Assembly: GCF_023218175.1 (NCBI RefSeq)
Contig: NZ_JALPTH010000039.1
Location: 1-55,594 of the forward strand
DNA: 55,594 bases
Source: Streptomyces lichenis
GTDB lineage: Bacteria; Actinomycetota; Actinomycetes; Streptomycetales; Streptomycetaceae
Reading direction: 5' to 3'
In this document: positions 9,883 through 18,765 of the stretch, piece after piece
Layout of the letters: the number at the start of each line of letters is the position of its first letter
Numbering within the stretch: the stretch's first letter is position 1
Position numbers and translations under genes: made by a program
Notes under the pieces: generated by a model
What the model was told of the DNA's origin: nothing
The model's database searches: none
Seen by the model: the letters and a program-made list of their open reading frames with translations, nothing else

Positions 9883-11964
9883 ATGGCGCAGCAGACGACC
9901 ACCCGCGCGAACGGGGGCGGGCCGATGCCCGGGGAGGGGCAGACCCGGCGTACCGTCCTGGTCGCGATCAGCGCCCTGCTGCTCGGCATGCTGCTGGCGG
10001 CGCTCGACCAGACGATCGTCTCCACCGCGCTGCCGACCATCGTCAGCGAGCTCGGCGGGATGGACCACCTCTCCTGGGTGGTCACCGCGTATATGCTCGC
10101 CGCCACCGCCGCCACCCCGCTGTGGGGGAAGCTCGGCGACCAGTACGGCCGCAAACGGCTGTTCCAGACCGCCATCGTGATCTTCCTCGTCGGCTCGGCC
10201 CTCTGCGGGATCGCCCAGAACATGCCGCAGCTGATCGGCTTCCGCGCGGTGCAGGGCCTCGGCGGCGGCGGGCTGATGGTGCTGTCCATGGCCATCGTGG
10301 GCGACCTGGTCTCCCCCCGGGAGCGCGGTCGCTACCAGGGGCTGTTCGGTGCGGTGTTCGGCGCGACCAGTGTGCTCGGGCCGCTGCTCGGCGGGCTGTT
10401 CACCGAGCATCTGAGCTGGCGGTGGGTGTTCTACGTCAACCTGCCGATCGGGGTGGTCGCGCTCTTCGTGATCGCCGCGGTGCTCCACATCCCGACCGGT
10501 TCCACCCGGCACACGATCGACTACCTCGGCACCTTCCTGATCGCGTCGATCGCCACCTGCCTGGTGCTGGTGGCCTCCCTGGGCGGCACCACCTGGGCCT
10601 GGGCGTCGCCGCAGATCATCGGGCTGGCGGTGCTCGGCGCCGTGCTGCTGGCCTTCTTCGTACGGGTCGAGCGGCGGGCCGCGGAACCGGTGCTGCCGCT
10701 GAAGCTGTTCCGCATCCGCACCTTCGCCCTGGTGTCGGTGATCAGCTTCGTCATCGGCTTCGCGATGTTCGGCGCGATGACCTATCTGCCGACCTTCCTC
10801 CAGGTGGTGCAGGGGGTCACCCCGACCATGTCCGGCGTCCATATGCTGCCGATGGTCGCGGGCCTGCTGATCACCTCCACCGCCTCCGGGCAGATCGTCA
10901 GCCGCACCGGCCGCTGGAAGGTCTTCCCCGTCGCCGGGACCGCGATCACCGCGATCGGCCTGCTGCTGCTCCACCGGCTCACCGAGACCAGCTCCACCGC
11001 CGAGATGAGCCTGTTCTTCTTCGTCTTCGGCGCCGGGCTCGGGCTGGTCATGCAGGTGCTGGTGCTGGTGGTGCAGAACGCGGTGGCCTACGAGGACCTC
11101 GGCGTCGCCACCTCCGGCGCCACCTTCTTCCGCTCCATCGGCGCGTCCTTCGGCGTCGCCATCTTCGGCACGATCTTCACCAACCGGCTCACCGGCAAGC
11201 TCACCGACGCGCTCGCCGGGCAGGAGGTCCCGCCCGGCACCGGGGCGGACCGGATCGCCGCCGACCCGCGCGCCATGGCGACCCTTCCGCCGCGGCTGCG
11301 CGCCGAGGCGCTGCACGCCTACGCCACCTCCATCACCGACGTCTTCCTCTACGCCTCGCCCATCGTGCTGGTCGCCTTCGTGATCGCCTGGTTCCTGAAG
11401 GAGGACCGGCTGCGCGCCTCGGTCACCGCGCCGGACACCAGCCAGACCCTCGCCTCCAACCCGGTCGAGCGGTCCTCCTACGAGGAGTGCGCCCGCGCGC
11501 TGTCGGTGCTCGGCAGCCGGGAGGGCCGGAAGAAGGTGTACGAGCACATCACCGAGCGCGCCGGTCTGGACCTGCTGCCCGCCGCCGGCTGGCTGCTGCT
11601 GCGGGTACGGCGGCACGGCGCCGTCGAACCGGCCCGGCTCGCCGACACCACCCCGGTGCCGATCCGGGTGATCAGCGAGGCCTCGCGCCAGCTGGAGGAG
11701 CGCCGCCTGGTACGCCGGGAGGGCCTGCAACTGGTGCTCACCGACGAGGGCGTACGGACCGCCGTCCGGCTGGGCAAGGCCCGTGAGGACTCGCTCGCCG
11801 AACTGCTCGGCGACTGGTGGGGCCCGGACCGGCCCACCGACCTCGTCCAGCTGGTCGAGCAGCTGAGCGGTGAGCTGTGCGGCTCCCGTGGCGAGCAGCC
11901 GCGCGGGGCGCACCCGGCCCGCGACCACGCCAACCCGCACCACCGCGCCCCCGCCCCGCACTGA
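9883..11964 (+). CDS. MFS multidrug exporter (DHA2-like) with C-terminal winged-helix domain
   Basis: A 693-residue protein. Residues 20-510 are a 14-helix drug:H+ antiporter: LLAALDQTIVSTALPTI is antiporter motif D1, GDQYGRKRLF is motif A, and RAVQGLGGGGLM is motif B. From about residue 533 comes a soluble region with winged-helix features: GWLLLRVRRHGAVEPARLA, then RVISEASRQLEERRLVRREG, then LQLVLTDEGVRTA (wing). MarR proteins share this layout. MFS genes often lie beside a marR repressor; here the two appear fused. ATG at 9883 has GGAGGA just upstream. The C-terminal domain may be a regulatory appendage rather than a DNA binder. Confidence 0.9.
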   Translation: MAQQTTTRANGGGPMPGEGQTRRTVLVAISALLLGMLLAALDQTIVSTALPTIVSELGGMDHLSWVVTAYMLAATAATPLWGKLGDQYGRKRLFQTAIVIFLVGSALCGIAQNMPQLIGFRAVQGLGGGGLMVLSMAIVGDLVSPRERGRYQGLFGAVFGATSVLGPLLGGLFTEHLSWRWVFYVNLPIGVVALFVIAAVLHIPTGSTRHTIDYLGTFLIASIATCLVLVASLGGTTWAWASPQIIGLAVLGAVLLAFFVRVERRAAEPVLPLKLFRIRTFALVSVISFVIGFAMFGAMTYLPTFLQVVQGVTPTMSGVHMLPMVAGLLITSTASGQIVSRTGRWKVFPVAGTAITAIGLLLLHRLTETSSTAEMSLFFFVFGAGLGLVMQVLVLVVQNAVAYEDLGVATSGATFFRSIGASFGVAIFGTIFTNRLTGKLTDALAGQEVPPGTGADRIAADPRAMATLPPRLRAEALHAYATSITDVFLYASPIVLVAFVIAWFLKEDRLRASVTAPDTSQTLASNPVERSSYEECARALSVLGSREGRKKVYEHITERAGLDLLPAAGWLLLRVRRHGAVEPARLADTTPVPIRVISEASRQLEERRLVRREGLQLVLTDEGVRTAVRLGKAREDSLAELLGDWWGPDRPTDLVQLVEQLSGELCGSRGEQPRGAHPARDHANPHHRAPAPH

Positions 11965-11975
11965 CCGCCGGGGAC

Positions 11976-12587
11976 TCAGGGGGACGCGGCCGGAAGAGGG
12001 GCCGGCTCGGGTACGCGGGGGGCCTCCAGCTCCTTGCCGAACCAGACCTCCGCGTACGGGGCGTCGCCGTAGGGCGGGATCTCCCGGTAGCCGGCGCGCG
12101 CGTACAGCCGGCGGGCCTCGATGAGGTCGAGCCGGGTGTTGAGCACCAGCCGCCGCACACCCAGCCCGGCCGCGGCCTCCTCCAGCGCGGCCATCAGCAG
12201 GGCCGCGCCACTGGTGCCCCGGTACGCGGGGCGGACGAACACCCGGGTCAGTTCGGCCCGTTGGCCGTCCGCCCGTTGGCCGTCCAAGCCGTCCAGTCCC
12301 TCCGCACCGTCCAGTCCCTCCGCACCGCCCAGCAGCAGGACGCCTCCGCAGGCGGCGGGCGGGCCGTCCGGGCCGCCCGCCCGGCCGACCAGGAACTGCC
12401 CGGTGGGCGGGGCGAGCAGCTCCACGCCGTCCCCGGCCAGCCCGGAGTCCACCTCCGCACCGGTGGCGGGCCGCCCCCAGTACCGTCCGGCCACCTCGGC
12501 GTAGTAGTCACGGCGCAGCGCGGTGGCCGCCGCGGTGTCGTACCGCTCCGGCGCGAACACCCACCCGGCCCGTCGAACACATTCCAT
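11976..12587 (-). CDS. GNAT-family N-acetyltransferase
   Basis: A 203-residue GNAT. The acetyl-CoA pyrophosphate loop follows strand 4: LTRVFVRPAYRGTSGAALL resembles the Q/RxxGxG/A motif A, then the strand LVLNTRLDLIEARRLYARAGY typical of motif B. Substrate unknown. Between strands 3 and 4 is a low-complexity insertion (GGAEGLDGAEGLDGLDGQRA) made by short in-frame DNA duplications. It converges on the MFS gene with 11 bp between stops. Confidence 0.85.
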   Translation of the reverse strand: MECVRRAGWVFAPERYDTAAATALRRDYYAEVAGRYWGRPATGAEVDSGLAGDGVELLAPPTGQFLVGRAGGPDGPPAACGGVLLLGGAEGLDGAEGLDGLDGQRADGQRAELTRVFVRPAYRGTSGAALLMAALEEAAAGLGVRRLVLNTRLDLIEARRLYARAGYREIPPYGDAPYAEVWFGKELEAPRVPEPAPLPAASP

Positions 12588-12704
12588 GGGTCCGTACCTA
12601 TCCCGGGGCGCCGCCGTTTGCCCAACGGTTTTCCGGCAACCCGCCCGTCGAGCTCACCGAACCACCGCCGGCTTTCCCCTGTTTCACCCACCAGTCCGAC
12701 GAGG

Positions 12705-12719
12705 CTGACGGTCCGTCAG
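12705..12719. promoter_or_regulatory. Short palindrome upstream of the paired unknown genes
   Basis: CTGACGG-T-CCGTCAG is a perfect palindrome with 7-bp arms, 36 bp before the start at 12756. It may be an operator or an RNA hairpin near the promoter. Confidence 0.3.
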
Positions 12720-12755
12720 GTCCGTCGGCCCTCCCGCACCCAGGGAAAGGCAGTC

Positions 12756-13415
12756 ATGTCAACTGTCCTGATCGTCGTCGCTCTGGTCCTCGTCTTCGCC
12801 GCCGTGGTGGCCGCGGTCCTGTACGTGGGACCCGGCAAGTCCGGCGGTCGGCGCGGACGAGGTCTGAAGCGGCGTTTCGGCCCCGAGTACGAGCGTACGG
12901 TCGCCCTGCACGACGGCGACACCAAGGCCGCCGAGCGTGAACTGGCCGAGCGCGTCGAGCGCCACGGCCAACTGCGGGCGCGACCGCTGCCCCCGGAGGC
13001 CCGTGAGCAGTACGTCGCCCTGTGGGCCGGCCTCCAGGAGCGCTTCGTGGACGCCCCGCAGCAGGCGGTCGTCGAGGCGGAGCGGCTGGTCGCCCGGCTC
13101 GCCCAGGACCGCGGCTACCCGGACGCCCAGGCGTACGAGGAGCAGCTCGACGCCCTCTCCGTGCACCACGCCCACCAGATCGAGGGCTACCGCAATGTGC
13201 ACCGCGCGGCCGAGATGACCCAGGCCGCCGAGGTCCAGGGCGGCGCGCACACCGAGGAGTTGCGCGAGGCCATGCTGGACGCGCGCCGGCTGTTCGAGGT
13301 CCTGGTCGCCGAGCAGGGCGAGGACTCCGGCCGCCACCCGTCCGACCGCCCGACCCGCCGCAGCGAGCGCGGGAACCGCAGCCAGGCCGCCTGGCCGAAG
13401 GGGAGTGGTGCCTGA
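12756..13415 (+). CDS. Membrane-anchored helical protein of unknown function
   Basis: A 219-residue protein with one N-terminal helix (STVLIVVALVLVFAAVVAAVLYV) acting as an uncleaved anchor, then a basic linker and a long charged helical region. It contains the block QERFVDAPQQAVVEAERLV and then QDRGYPD; a related block occurs in the next protein. I recognise no named domain. ATG at 12756 has AGGGAAAGG upstream. The stop overlaps the next start (TGATG), so the pair is translationally coupled. Confidence 0.8.
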   Translation: MSTVLIVVALVLVFAAVVAAVLYVGPGKSGGRRGRGLKRRFGPEYERTVALHDGDTKAAERELAERVERHGQLRARPLPPEAREQYVALWAGLQERFVDAPQQAVVEAERLVARLAQDRGYPDAQAYEEQLDALSVHHAHQIEGYRNVHRAAEMTQAAEVQGGAHTEELREAMLDARRLFEVLVAEQGEDSGRHPSDRPTRRSERGNRSQAAWPKGSGA

Positions 13416-14239
13416 TGTCCTACGACCCCGCCGGCACCGACCCGGCCCGCACCCCCCGCACCCGGCCCGCGCCCCGGCACCTCGGTGCCCGGGCCGGTGC
13501 CGAGCACCCGGAGAGCCCCGAAGGCCGGGCCAAGGGACCCGCCGCCCCGGGCGTCTCCCCGGACCCGGTGCAGCACAGCGGGCAGCCGGGGCAGGTGCCC
13601 CCGCCCCCGCCGGGCCCCGGCACCGGGCACACCCCGCCCCACGCCGGGCAGCACCAGGCTCCGCCCGCCCCGCCCGCCACCCCGAACGGTGACCCCGCGG
13701 CCACCGCCCACTTCCCGCCGATCACCGCCGACACCGCCCCGCCGCCGCCGAGCACCGGGCACAGCACCGGTGTCGGGACGGGAACGGGGACGGGGACGGG
13801 AGTGGGTACGGGTGCCGGCACCGGCACGGCGGGGCATGTCCCGCCCGCACCGGCCGCCGACCCCCGGACCGGCGCCCACGGCGTCCGGACCGGTGACCGG
13901 GCTGGTGACCGGACCGCCGGCCACGACAAGGACCATGACGAGCTGCTGCCCGCCCATGAGCGGGACGAGCTCACCCGGCGTATGCAGCACGCCCTGTCCG
14001 AATTCGTGGACAGCCCGCAGCGCGCGGTGCGCGAGGCGGCCGGGGTGCTGGAGGCGGCCACCGAGCAGCTGACGGCCGCGCTGGACGAGCGGCGCCGCTC
14101 CCTGCGTACCGGCTGGGACGGCGACGGCGAGGGGCGCGCCGGCAGGAAGGGCGAGGCGGGTCCGGCGCACGACACCGAGCAGCTCCGGGTCACCCTCCGG
14201 GCGTACCGGGAGATGACGGAGCGGCTGCTCCGGCTCTGA
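13415..14239 (+). CDS. Proline/glycine-rich protein with C-terminal helical domain
   Basis: A 274-residue protein. Residues 1-165 are low complexity (Pro, Thr, Gly, with a GTGTGTG stretch encoded by an ggaacg/ggacgg-type microrepeat near 13780-13830). Residues 180-274 are helical, with HALSEFVDSPQRAVREAAGVL mirroring FVDAPQQAVVEA in the preceding protein. There is no signal peptide or membrane helix. The stop-start overlap with the upstream gene and the shared block suggest that the two proteins interact or derive from a duplication. Function unknown. Confidence 0.75.
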   Translation: MSYDPAGTDPARTPRTRPAPRHLGARAGAEHPESPEGRAKGPAAPGVSPDPVQHSGQPGQVPPPPPGPGTGHTPPHAGQHQAPPAPPATPNGDPAATAHFPPITADTAPPPPSTGHSTGVGTGTGTGTGVGTGAGTGTAGHVPPAPAADPRTGAHGVRTGDRAGDRTAGHDKDHDELLPAHERDELTRRMQHALSEFVDSPQRAVREAAGVLEAATEQLTAALDERRRSLRTGWDGDGEGRAGRKGEAGPAHDTEQLRVTLRAYREMTERLLRL

Positions 14240-14270
14240 GCGACCGGCGACCCCAGACGAACGAGCGGCC

Positions 14271-14311
14271 CGGGCGGCCCGGACGGCGAACGATGCCGTC
14301 CGGGCCGCCCG
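14271..14311. terminator. Bidirectional hairpin terminator
   Basis: A perfect 17-bp inverted repeat (14271-14287 and 14295-14311) with a 7-base loop, between convergent genes. Confidence 0.85.
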
Positions 14312-14334
14312 CTGCCGTGTACGGGCCGGAACGG

Positions 14335-15003
14335 TCAGTCCGTGACGCGGGCGATCAGCATGCCGTCCCAGCCCTTGCCGCCGACCGTCTGGACCGCCGT
14401 GGCGTCCAGCCGGGGGTGCTCGGCCACCAGGTCGAAGGTCTCCCGGGTGCCCCGCACCGACGGGTCATCGCCGGAGCCGTCGACGACCGCGCCGCGGCGC
14501 ACCACGTTGTCGACCACGATCAGGCTGCCGGGGCGGGTGAGCTTCAGCGCCCACTCCACATAGCGCGGGTTGTTCACCTTGTCGGCGTCGATGAAGACCA
14601 GGTCGAACGGGCCCGCGCCCTCCTCGACCAGCTCGGGCAGCGAGTCGAGCGCCGGCCCGACCCGTACCTCCGCCACCTTCTCCAGCCCGGCGCGGGCGAG
14701 GTTGCCCCGGGCCACCTCCGCGTGCGCCTCGGCGTACTCCAGGGTCACCAGCCGGCCGTCCTCGGGCAGCGCGCGGCCCAGCCAGATGGTGCTGTACCCG
14801 CCGAGCGTGCCGACCTCCAGGATGGCCCGCGCGCCGATGGAACGGGCCAGCAGCTGGAGCAGCTTGGCGTGCGGCGGGGACACCTCGATCTGCGGCAGTC
14901 CCGCCGCGTCGCTCTCGGCGAGCGCGGTGCTCAGCACCTCGTCGGCGGGGAGGAGGCGGTCGACCACGTACTCCTCAACGGCTTTCCACTGATCTTGAGT
15001 CAT
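14335..15003 (-). CDS. Class I SAM-dependent O-methyltransferase (CCoAOMT-like)
   Basis: A 222-residue methyltransferase. LEVGTLGGYSTIWLGRALP (near 80-98) is the SAM motif I, LVTLEYAEAH the acidic strand 2, and FDLVFIDADKVNNPRYVEW (near 130-150) the metal-binding D-A-D-K-x-x-N signature of caffeoyl-CoA and catechol O-methyltransferases; IVVDNVVRRG follows. It therefore probably methylates a catechol-like hydroxyl with a divalent metal. ATG at 15003; no strong ribosome site is visible. It is separated from the ECF operon by 38 bp on the same strand. Confidence 0.9.
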   Translation of the reverse strand: MTQDQWKAVEEYVVDRLLPADEVLSTALAESDAAGLPQIEVSPPHAKLLQLLARSIGARAILEVGTLGGYSTIWLGRALPEDGRLVTLEYAEAHAEVARGNLARAGLEKVAEVRVGPALDSLPELVEEGAGPFDLVFIDADKVNNPRYVEWALKLTRPGSLIVVDNVVRRGAVVDGSGDDPSVRGTRETFDLVAEHPRLDATAVQTVGGKGWDGMLIARVTD

Positions 15004-15041
15004 AGGGGAAACGTACGCCAGTTCGCCTTCTCCCCGGAGCG

Positions 15042-15914
15042 CTACGGCGACTTGTCGCCATCCATATGACCATCATGACCATCGGCTTGGAACGCGGGCC
15101 GGGCGTCGAAGGCGGCCCGGCGGGTCGCCCGGCGCAGCGCCCGCAGCACCGCCGGGCCCACGGTGGCGACCAGCACCACGGTGAGCACCGCCCGCCCCAG
15201 GTCCCAGCCGAGCGAGGTCGCCGCGCAGTACGCCAGGAAGCGCAGCAGGTTCTCGGTGAGCGGGTCGCCGGGCCGGAACGAGATCCCGCTGCCGACACCC
15301 TGGAGCAGCACCCAGCCCTGGAGGTTCATCACCATCCCGTACGCGAAGGCCGCCACCGCCCCGTACCCGGCCAGCAGCGCCAGCTCACCGCGCCCGCGCA
15401 GCACCCGGCCGCCCGGCAGCAGCCCCGCGCCCAGGGTGAACCAGCCCATCGACAGCATCTGGAACGGCAGCCACGGCCCGACCCCGCCGGTCAGCAGCGC
15501 CGAGGCGAACATGGTCACCGACCCGAGGACGAAGCCGAAACCGGGCCCCAGCACCCGGCCGCTCAGCACCATCAGGAAGAACATCGGCTCCAGCCCGGCC
15601 GTGCCCGCGCCGAGCGGCCGCAGCGCCGCGCCCACCGCCGCGAGCACACCGAGCATGGCGACCGCCTTGGCGTCCAGCCCGCTGTCGGCGATGGTGGCCA
15701 GCACCACCGCGACCAGCAGCGGCAGCAGCGCCGCCAGCAGCCACGGGGCGTCCAGGGAGCGGCTGACCAGGGCCGAGGAGGGGTCGGCCAGCAGCGGCCA
15801 GCCGAACGCGGCCACCCCGACCAGGCTGACCAGCAGCAGCGCGGCCACCGAGCGCGGCCCGAGGCGGATCGGGCGCCCGCCGGCCTTCGGGGAGGCCGGC
15901 CCGGTACGGCTCAC
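15042..15914 (-). CDS. ECF transporter S component (predicted cobalamin/corrin specificity)
   Basis: A 290-residue membrane protein with about six helices, including LGPRSVAALLLVSLVGVAAFG, LLAALLPLLVAVVLA and a long loop region PMFFLMVLSGRVLGPGFGFVLG typical of substrate-binding S components. GTG at 15914 overlaps the ATPase stop (GTGA), so translation is coupled. As last gene of an operon headed by a cobalamin riboswitch, it most likely binds cobalamin or a precursor; homology to the CbrT-type class is my inference and would need a profile search. An acidic/His-rich tail (DGHDGHMDGD) closes the protein. Confidence 0.8.
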   Translation of the reverse strand: MSRTGPASPKAGGRPIRLGPRSVAALLLVSLVGVAAFGWPLLADPSSALVSRSLDAPWLLAALLPLLVAVVLATIADSGLDAKAVAMLGVLAAVGAALRPLGAGTAGLEPMFFLMVLSGRVLGPGFGFVLGSVTMFASALLTGGVGPWLPFQMLSMGWFTLGAGLLPGGRVLRGRGELALLAGYGAVAAFAYGMVMNLQGWVLLQGVGSGISFRPGDPLTENLLRFLAYCAATSLGWDLGRAVLTVVLVATVGPAVLRALRRATRRAAFDARPAFQADGHDGHMDGDKSP

Positions 15915-17608
15915 AGTGCCGCCTCCACCTGGGCGACCGTCAGCCACGGCCGGGGCGCCAGCACCTTGGCCACCTGCGGGGCGAAGGAGGGGGAGGAGAC
16001 CACCACGTCGGCGGTCGGCCCGTCGGCGACGACCTCGCCGTCCGCCAGGATCACCACCCGGTGCGCCAGTTCGGCGGCCAGCTCCACGTCATGGGTGGCC
16101 AGCACGATCCCGTGCCCCTCGGCGGCCAGCCCGCGCAGCACCCCGGCCAGCCGGGCCTTGGCCGCGTAGTCCAGGCCCCGGGTCGGCTCGTCGAGCAGCA
16201 GCAGCGGCGGGCGCGCGGTCAGCACCACGGCCAGCGCCAGGGCGAGCCGCTGCCCCTCGGAGAGGTCGCGCGGATGGGTCGCGTCGGCCACGTCCGGCAG
16301 CAGCGCGGAGACCAGCTCCCGGCAGCTGCCCGGGGCCGCGCCCGCGTCGGCGTCGGCCGCCCGGCACTCGGCGGCGACGGTGTCCGAGCAGAGCAGGTCG
16401 CGCGGCTCCTGCGGGACCAGGCCCGCGTGCCGGATCAGCTCCTTGGGCGCGGTGCGGTGCGGCTCCAGGCCGTGTACGCGGACGGTGCCGCCGGCCGGCT
16501 CCACCATCCCCACCAGCGCGCCGAGCAGGGTGGACTTGCCCGCGCCGTTGCGCCCCATCAGCGCCACCGTCTCCCCGGGCGCGACCCGCAGGTCCACCGC
16601 CCGCAGCGCCTCCACCCGGCCGCGCCGCACGGCCAGCCGCTCCACGGTGAGGAGGGGGGCGGCGTCCGGTACGGAAGCCGGATTCCGCCGCAGCAGCCGG
16701 GCGAGCGGCCCGCGGGCCGGGACCCCGCCGCCCGACCCTTGAGCCGCAACCGGAGCCGAAAACGGAGCCGGAACCGGAACCGGAACCGGGGAGTCCGCCA
16801 GGCGCTCCCGCAGCGGGGCGGCGCGGCGACGGGCGTCGCGGACGGTCAGCGGTACGGGCTCCCAGCCGGCCAGCCGGGCCAGTCCCACCACCGGCGGGTA
16901 CACCGGGGAGTGCGCCATCACCTCGGCGGGCGGCCCCACCACCACCGGGGCGCCGGGGGCGGGCAGCAGCGCGACCCGGTCGGCGTACTGCACCACCCGC
17001 TCCAGCCGGTGCTCCGCCATCAGCACGGTGGTGCCCAGGTCGTGCACCAGCCGCTGGAGCACCGCGAGCACCTCCTCGGCGGCGGCCGGGTCCAGCGCGG
17101 AGGTCGGCTCGTCCAGCACCAGCACCCGGGGGTGCGGGGTGAGCACCGAGCCGATCGCCACCCGCTGGCGCTGACCGCCGGAGAGGGTGGCGATCGGGCG
17201 GTCCCGCAGCTCGGCCAGGCCCAGCAGGTCGAGGGTCTCCTCCACCCGGCGGCGCATCACCTGCGGCTCGATGCCCAGCGACTCCATGCCGTAGGCGAGT
17301 TCGTCCTCCACCGTGTCGGTGACGAAGTGGGCGGACGGGTCCTGGCCCACGGTGCCGACCACATCGGCCAGTTCGCGGGGGCGGTGGGTGCGGGTGTCGC
17401 GGCCGTCGACGGTGACCCGGCCTCGGAGGGTGCCGCCGGTGAAGTGCGGCACCAGCCCGCAGACCGCGTTCAGCAGGGTGGACTTGCCCACCCCCGACGG
17501 GCCCGCCAGCAGCACCAGTTCACCCTCCGGGACGGTGAGGTCCACCCCGCGCAGCACGGGTGCCCCGGCGCCCTCGTAGACCACCGAGACGTTCTCGAAG
17601 CGGATCAA
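15911..17608 (-). CDS. ECF transporter ATP-binding protein with two fused ATPase domains
   Basis: A 565-residue fusion of two EcfA-type ATPases. The first has Walker A GPSGVGKSTLL, signature LSGGQRQRVAIGS and Walker B VLVLDEPTSALD. The second, after a Pro/Val-rich linker (about residues 255-300), has GRNGAGKSTLL, a variant signature LSEGQRLALALA and LLLLDEPTRGLD. The pair would form the nucleotide-binding heterodimer that drives the T and S subunits. A TTG at 17608 is chosen: GGAGG lies seven bases upstream and the TTGA overlaps the stop of the T component. Confidence 0.92.
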   Translation of the reverse strand: MIRFENVSVVYEGAGAPVLRGVDLTVPEGELVLLAGPSGVGKSTLLNAVCGLVPHFTGGTLRGRVTVDGRDTRTHRPRELADVVGTVGQDPSAHFVTDTVEDELAYGMESLGIEPQVMRRRVEETLDLLGLAELRDRPIATLSGGQRQRVAIGSVLTPHPRVLVLDEPTSALDPAAAEEVLAVLQRLVHDLGTTVLMAEHRLERVVQYADRVALLPAPGAPVVVGPPAEVMAHSPVYPPVVGLARLAGWEPVPLTVRDARRRAAPLRERLADSPVPVPVPAPFSAPVAAQGSGGGVPARGPLARLLRRNPASVPDAAPLLTVERLAVRRGRVEALRAVDLRVAPGETVALMGRNGAGKSTLLGALVGMVEPAGGTVRVHGLEPHRTAPKELIRHAGLVPQEPRDLLCSDTVAAECRAADADAGAAPGSCRELVSALLPDVADATHPRDLSEGQRLALALAVVLTARPPLLLLDEPTRGLDYAAKARLAGVLRGLAAEGHGIVLATHDVELAAELAHRVVILADGEVVADGPTADVVVSSPSFAPQVAKVLAPRPWLTVAQVEAAL

Positions 17609-18765
17609 CCCACTGCCTCCTTCTCCGACGCGCGGACGGGGTTCCTCGGTACGCGGACGGGGGCGGCGGGCTGCCCCGGCACCGGGGCGACGAACGCGGG
17701 CAGCAGGCCCGGCAGTACGGCGAGCGCCGGCCACAGCGGCAGCCCGGGCGCCTCCAGCGGGACGACCCCGGGGTGCAGCGCCGGGCTGTCCAGGGCGAGG
17801 ACCAGGGCGGCGACCAGCAGCCCGGAGCCGGCCACCAGCCAGGCCCGGACGCCCCAGCGGTCCGGCCGGTAGCGGGTGCGCACCGAGCGGCGGCCGCCCA
17901 GGCGCAGCCCGGCCAGCGCCAGCGCCGTACCGGCCGCCGCGCACGGCAGCCCGTAGCCGATCCCGGCCTCCCCGCCCGTACCGCCGGCCGTGAGCAGCCC
18001 GTACACCCCGATGACGACGGCGAACAGCCCGCCCAGCGTCAGGACGGCGGTGAGCCGGCGGACGGCCGCCGGGACCGGGGCGGTACGGCCGAAGCCGCGC
18101 GCGTCCATCGAGGCGGCCACTGCCACCGAGCGCTCCAACGCCCCCTCCAGCACCGGCAGTCCGACCTGGAGCACCGCCCGCACCCCGCCGGTGGACCGGC
18201 CCCGCAGCCGGCGGGCGGTGCGCAGCCGCAGCACATCGGCGACCAGGGTCGGGGCGAAGGTCATCGCGACCACCCCCGCCACCCCCGCCTCGTACAGCGC
18301 GCCCGGCAGCGACTTCAGCAGCCGCGCCGGGTTGGCGAGCGCGTTGGCCGCGCCCACGCAGATCAGCAGCGCCGCCAGCCGCGCCCCGTCGTAGAGCGCG
18401 AACACCAGCTGCTCGGCGGTGACCCGGCCGCCGAGCCGGATGCCCCGCGCCCAGTCGGGCAGCGGCACCTCGGGCAGGGTGACCAGTACATGGCTGCCCG
18501 GGATGGGCGAGCCCAGCAGCACCGAGAAGACCAGCCGGAGCAGGAGTACGGCCAGGCCCAGCTTGACGAACGCCCCGTACGCCCGGGCCCAGGGCGCGTC
18601 GGTGCGGCGGGCCGCCACCACATAGCCGGAGACCGCGACCAGCAGCCCGAGCAGCAGCGGATTGGTGGTACGGGAGGCGGCGACCGCCAGGCCCAGCGCC
18701 CACAGCCACCAGGCGCCGGCGTGCAGGGCGTTGGACCGCCGGGCCTCCGGGGCGCGCAGCCTCAT
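17605..18765 (-). CDS. ECF transporter transmembrane T component (CbiQ/EcfT family)
   Basis: A 386-residue integral membrane protein. The coupling-helix motifs of EcfT are visible: TARRLRGRSTGG and, further on, ASMDARGFGRT, the two Arg-containing motifs that dock into the ATPases. It overlaps the SCO2322-like gene upstream and the ATPase gene downstream by four bases each, so the module is translated as a unit. With the ATPase and S proteins it forms a complete ECF transporter. Confidence 0.92.
   Translation of the reverse strand: MRLRAPEARRSNALHAGAWWLWALGLAVAASRTTNPLLLGLLVAVSGYVVAARRTDAPWARAYGAFVKLGLAVLLLRLVFSVLLGSPIPGSHVLVTLPEVPLPDWARGIRLGGRVTAEQLVFALYDGARLAALLICVGAANALANPARLLKSLPGALYEAGVAGVVAMTFAPTLVADVLRLRTARRLRGRSTGGVRAVLQVGLPVLEGALERSVAVAASMDARGFGRTAPVPAAVRRLTAVLTLGGLFAVVIGVYGLLTAGGTGGEAGIGYGLPCAAAGTALALAGLRLGGRRSVRTRYRPDRWGVRAWLVAGSGLLVAALVLALDSPALHPGVVPLEAPGLPLWPALAVLPGLLPAFVAPVPGQPAAPVRVPRNPVRASEKEAVG

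Noticed and set aside
9529..11961. Long minus-strand extension of the HAD frame across the MFS gene
   Set aside because: The extension lies antisense to the whole exporter and is low complexity; the HAD domain starts properly at 9528.
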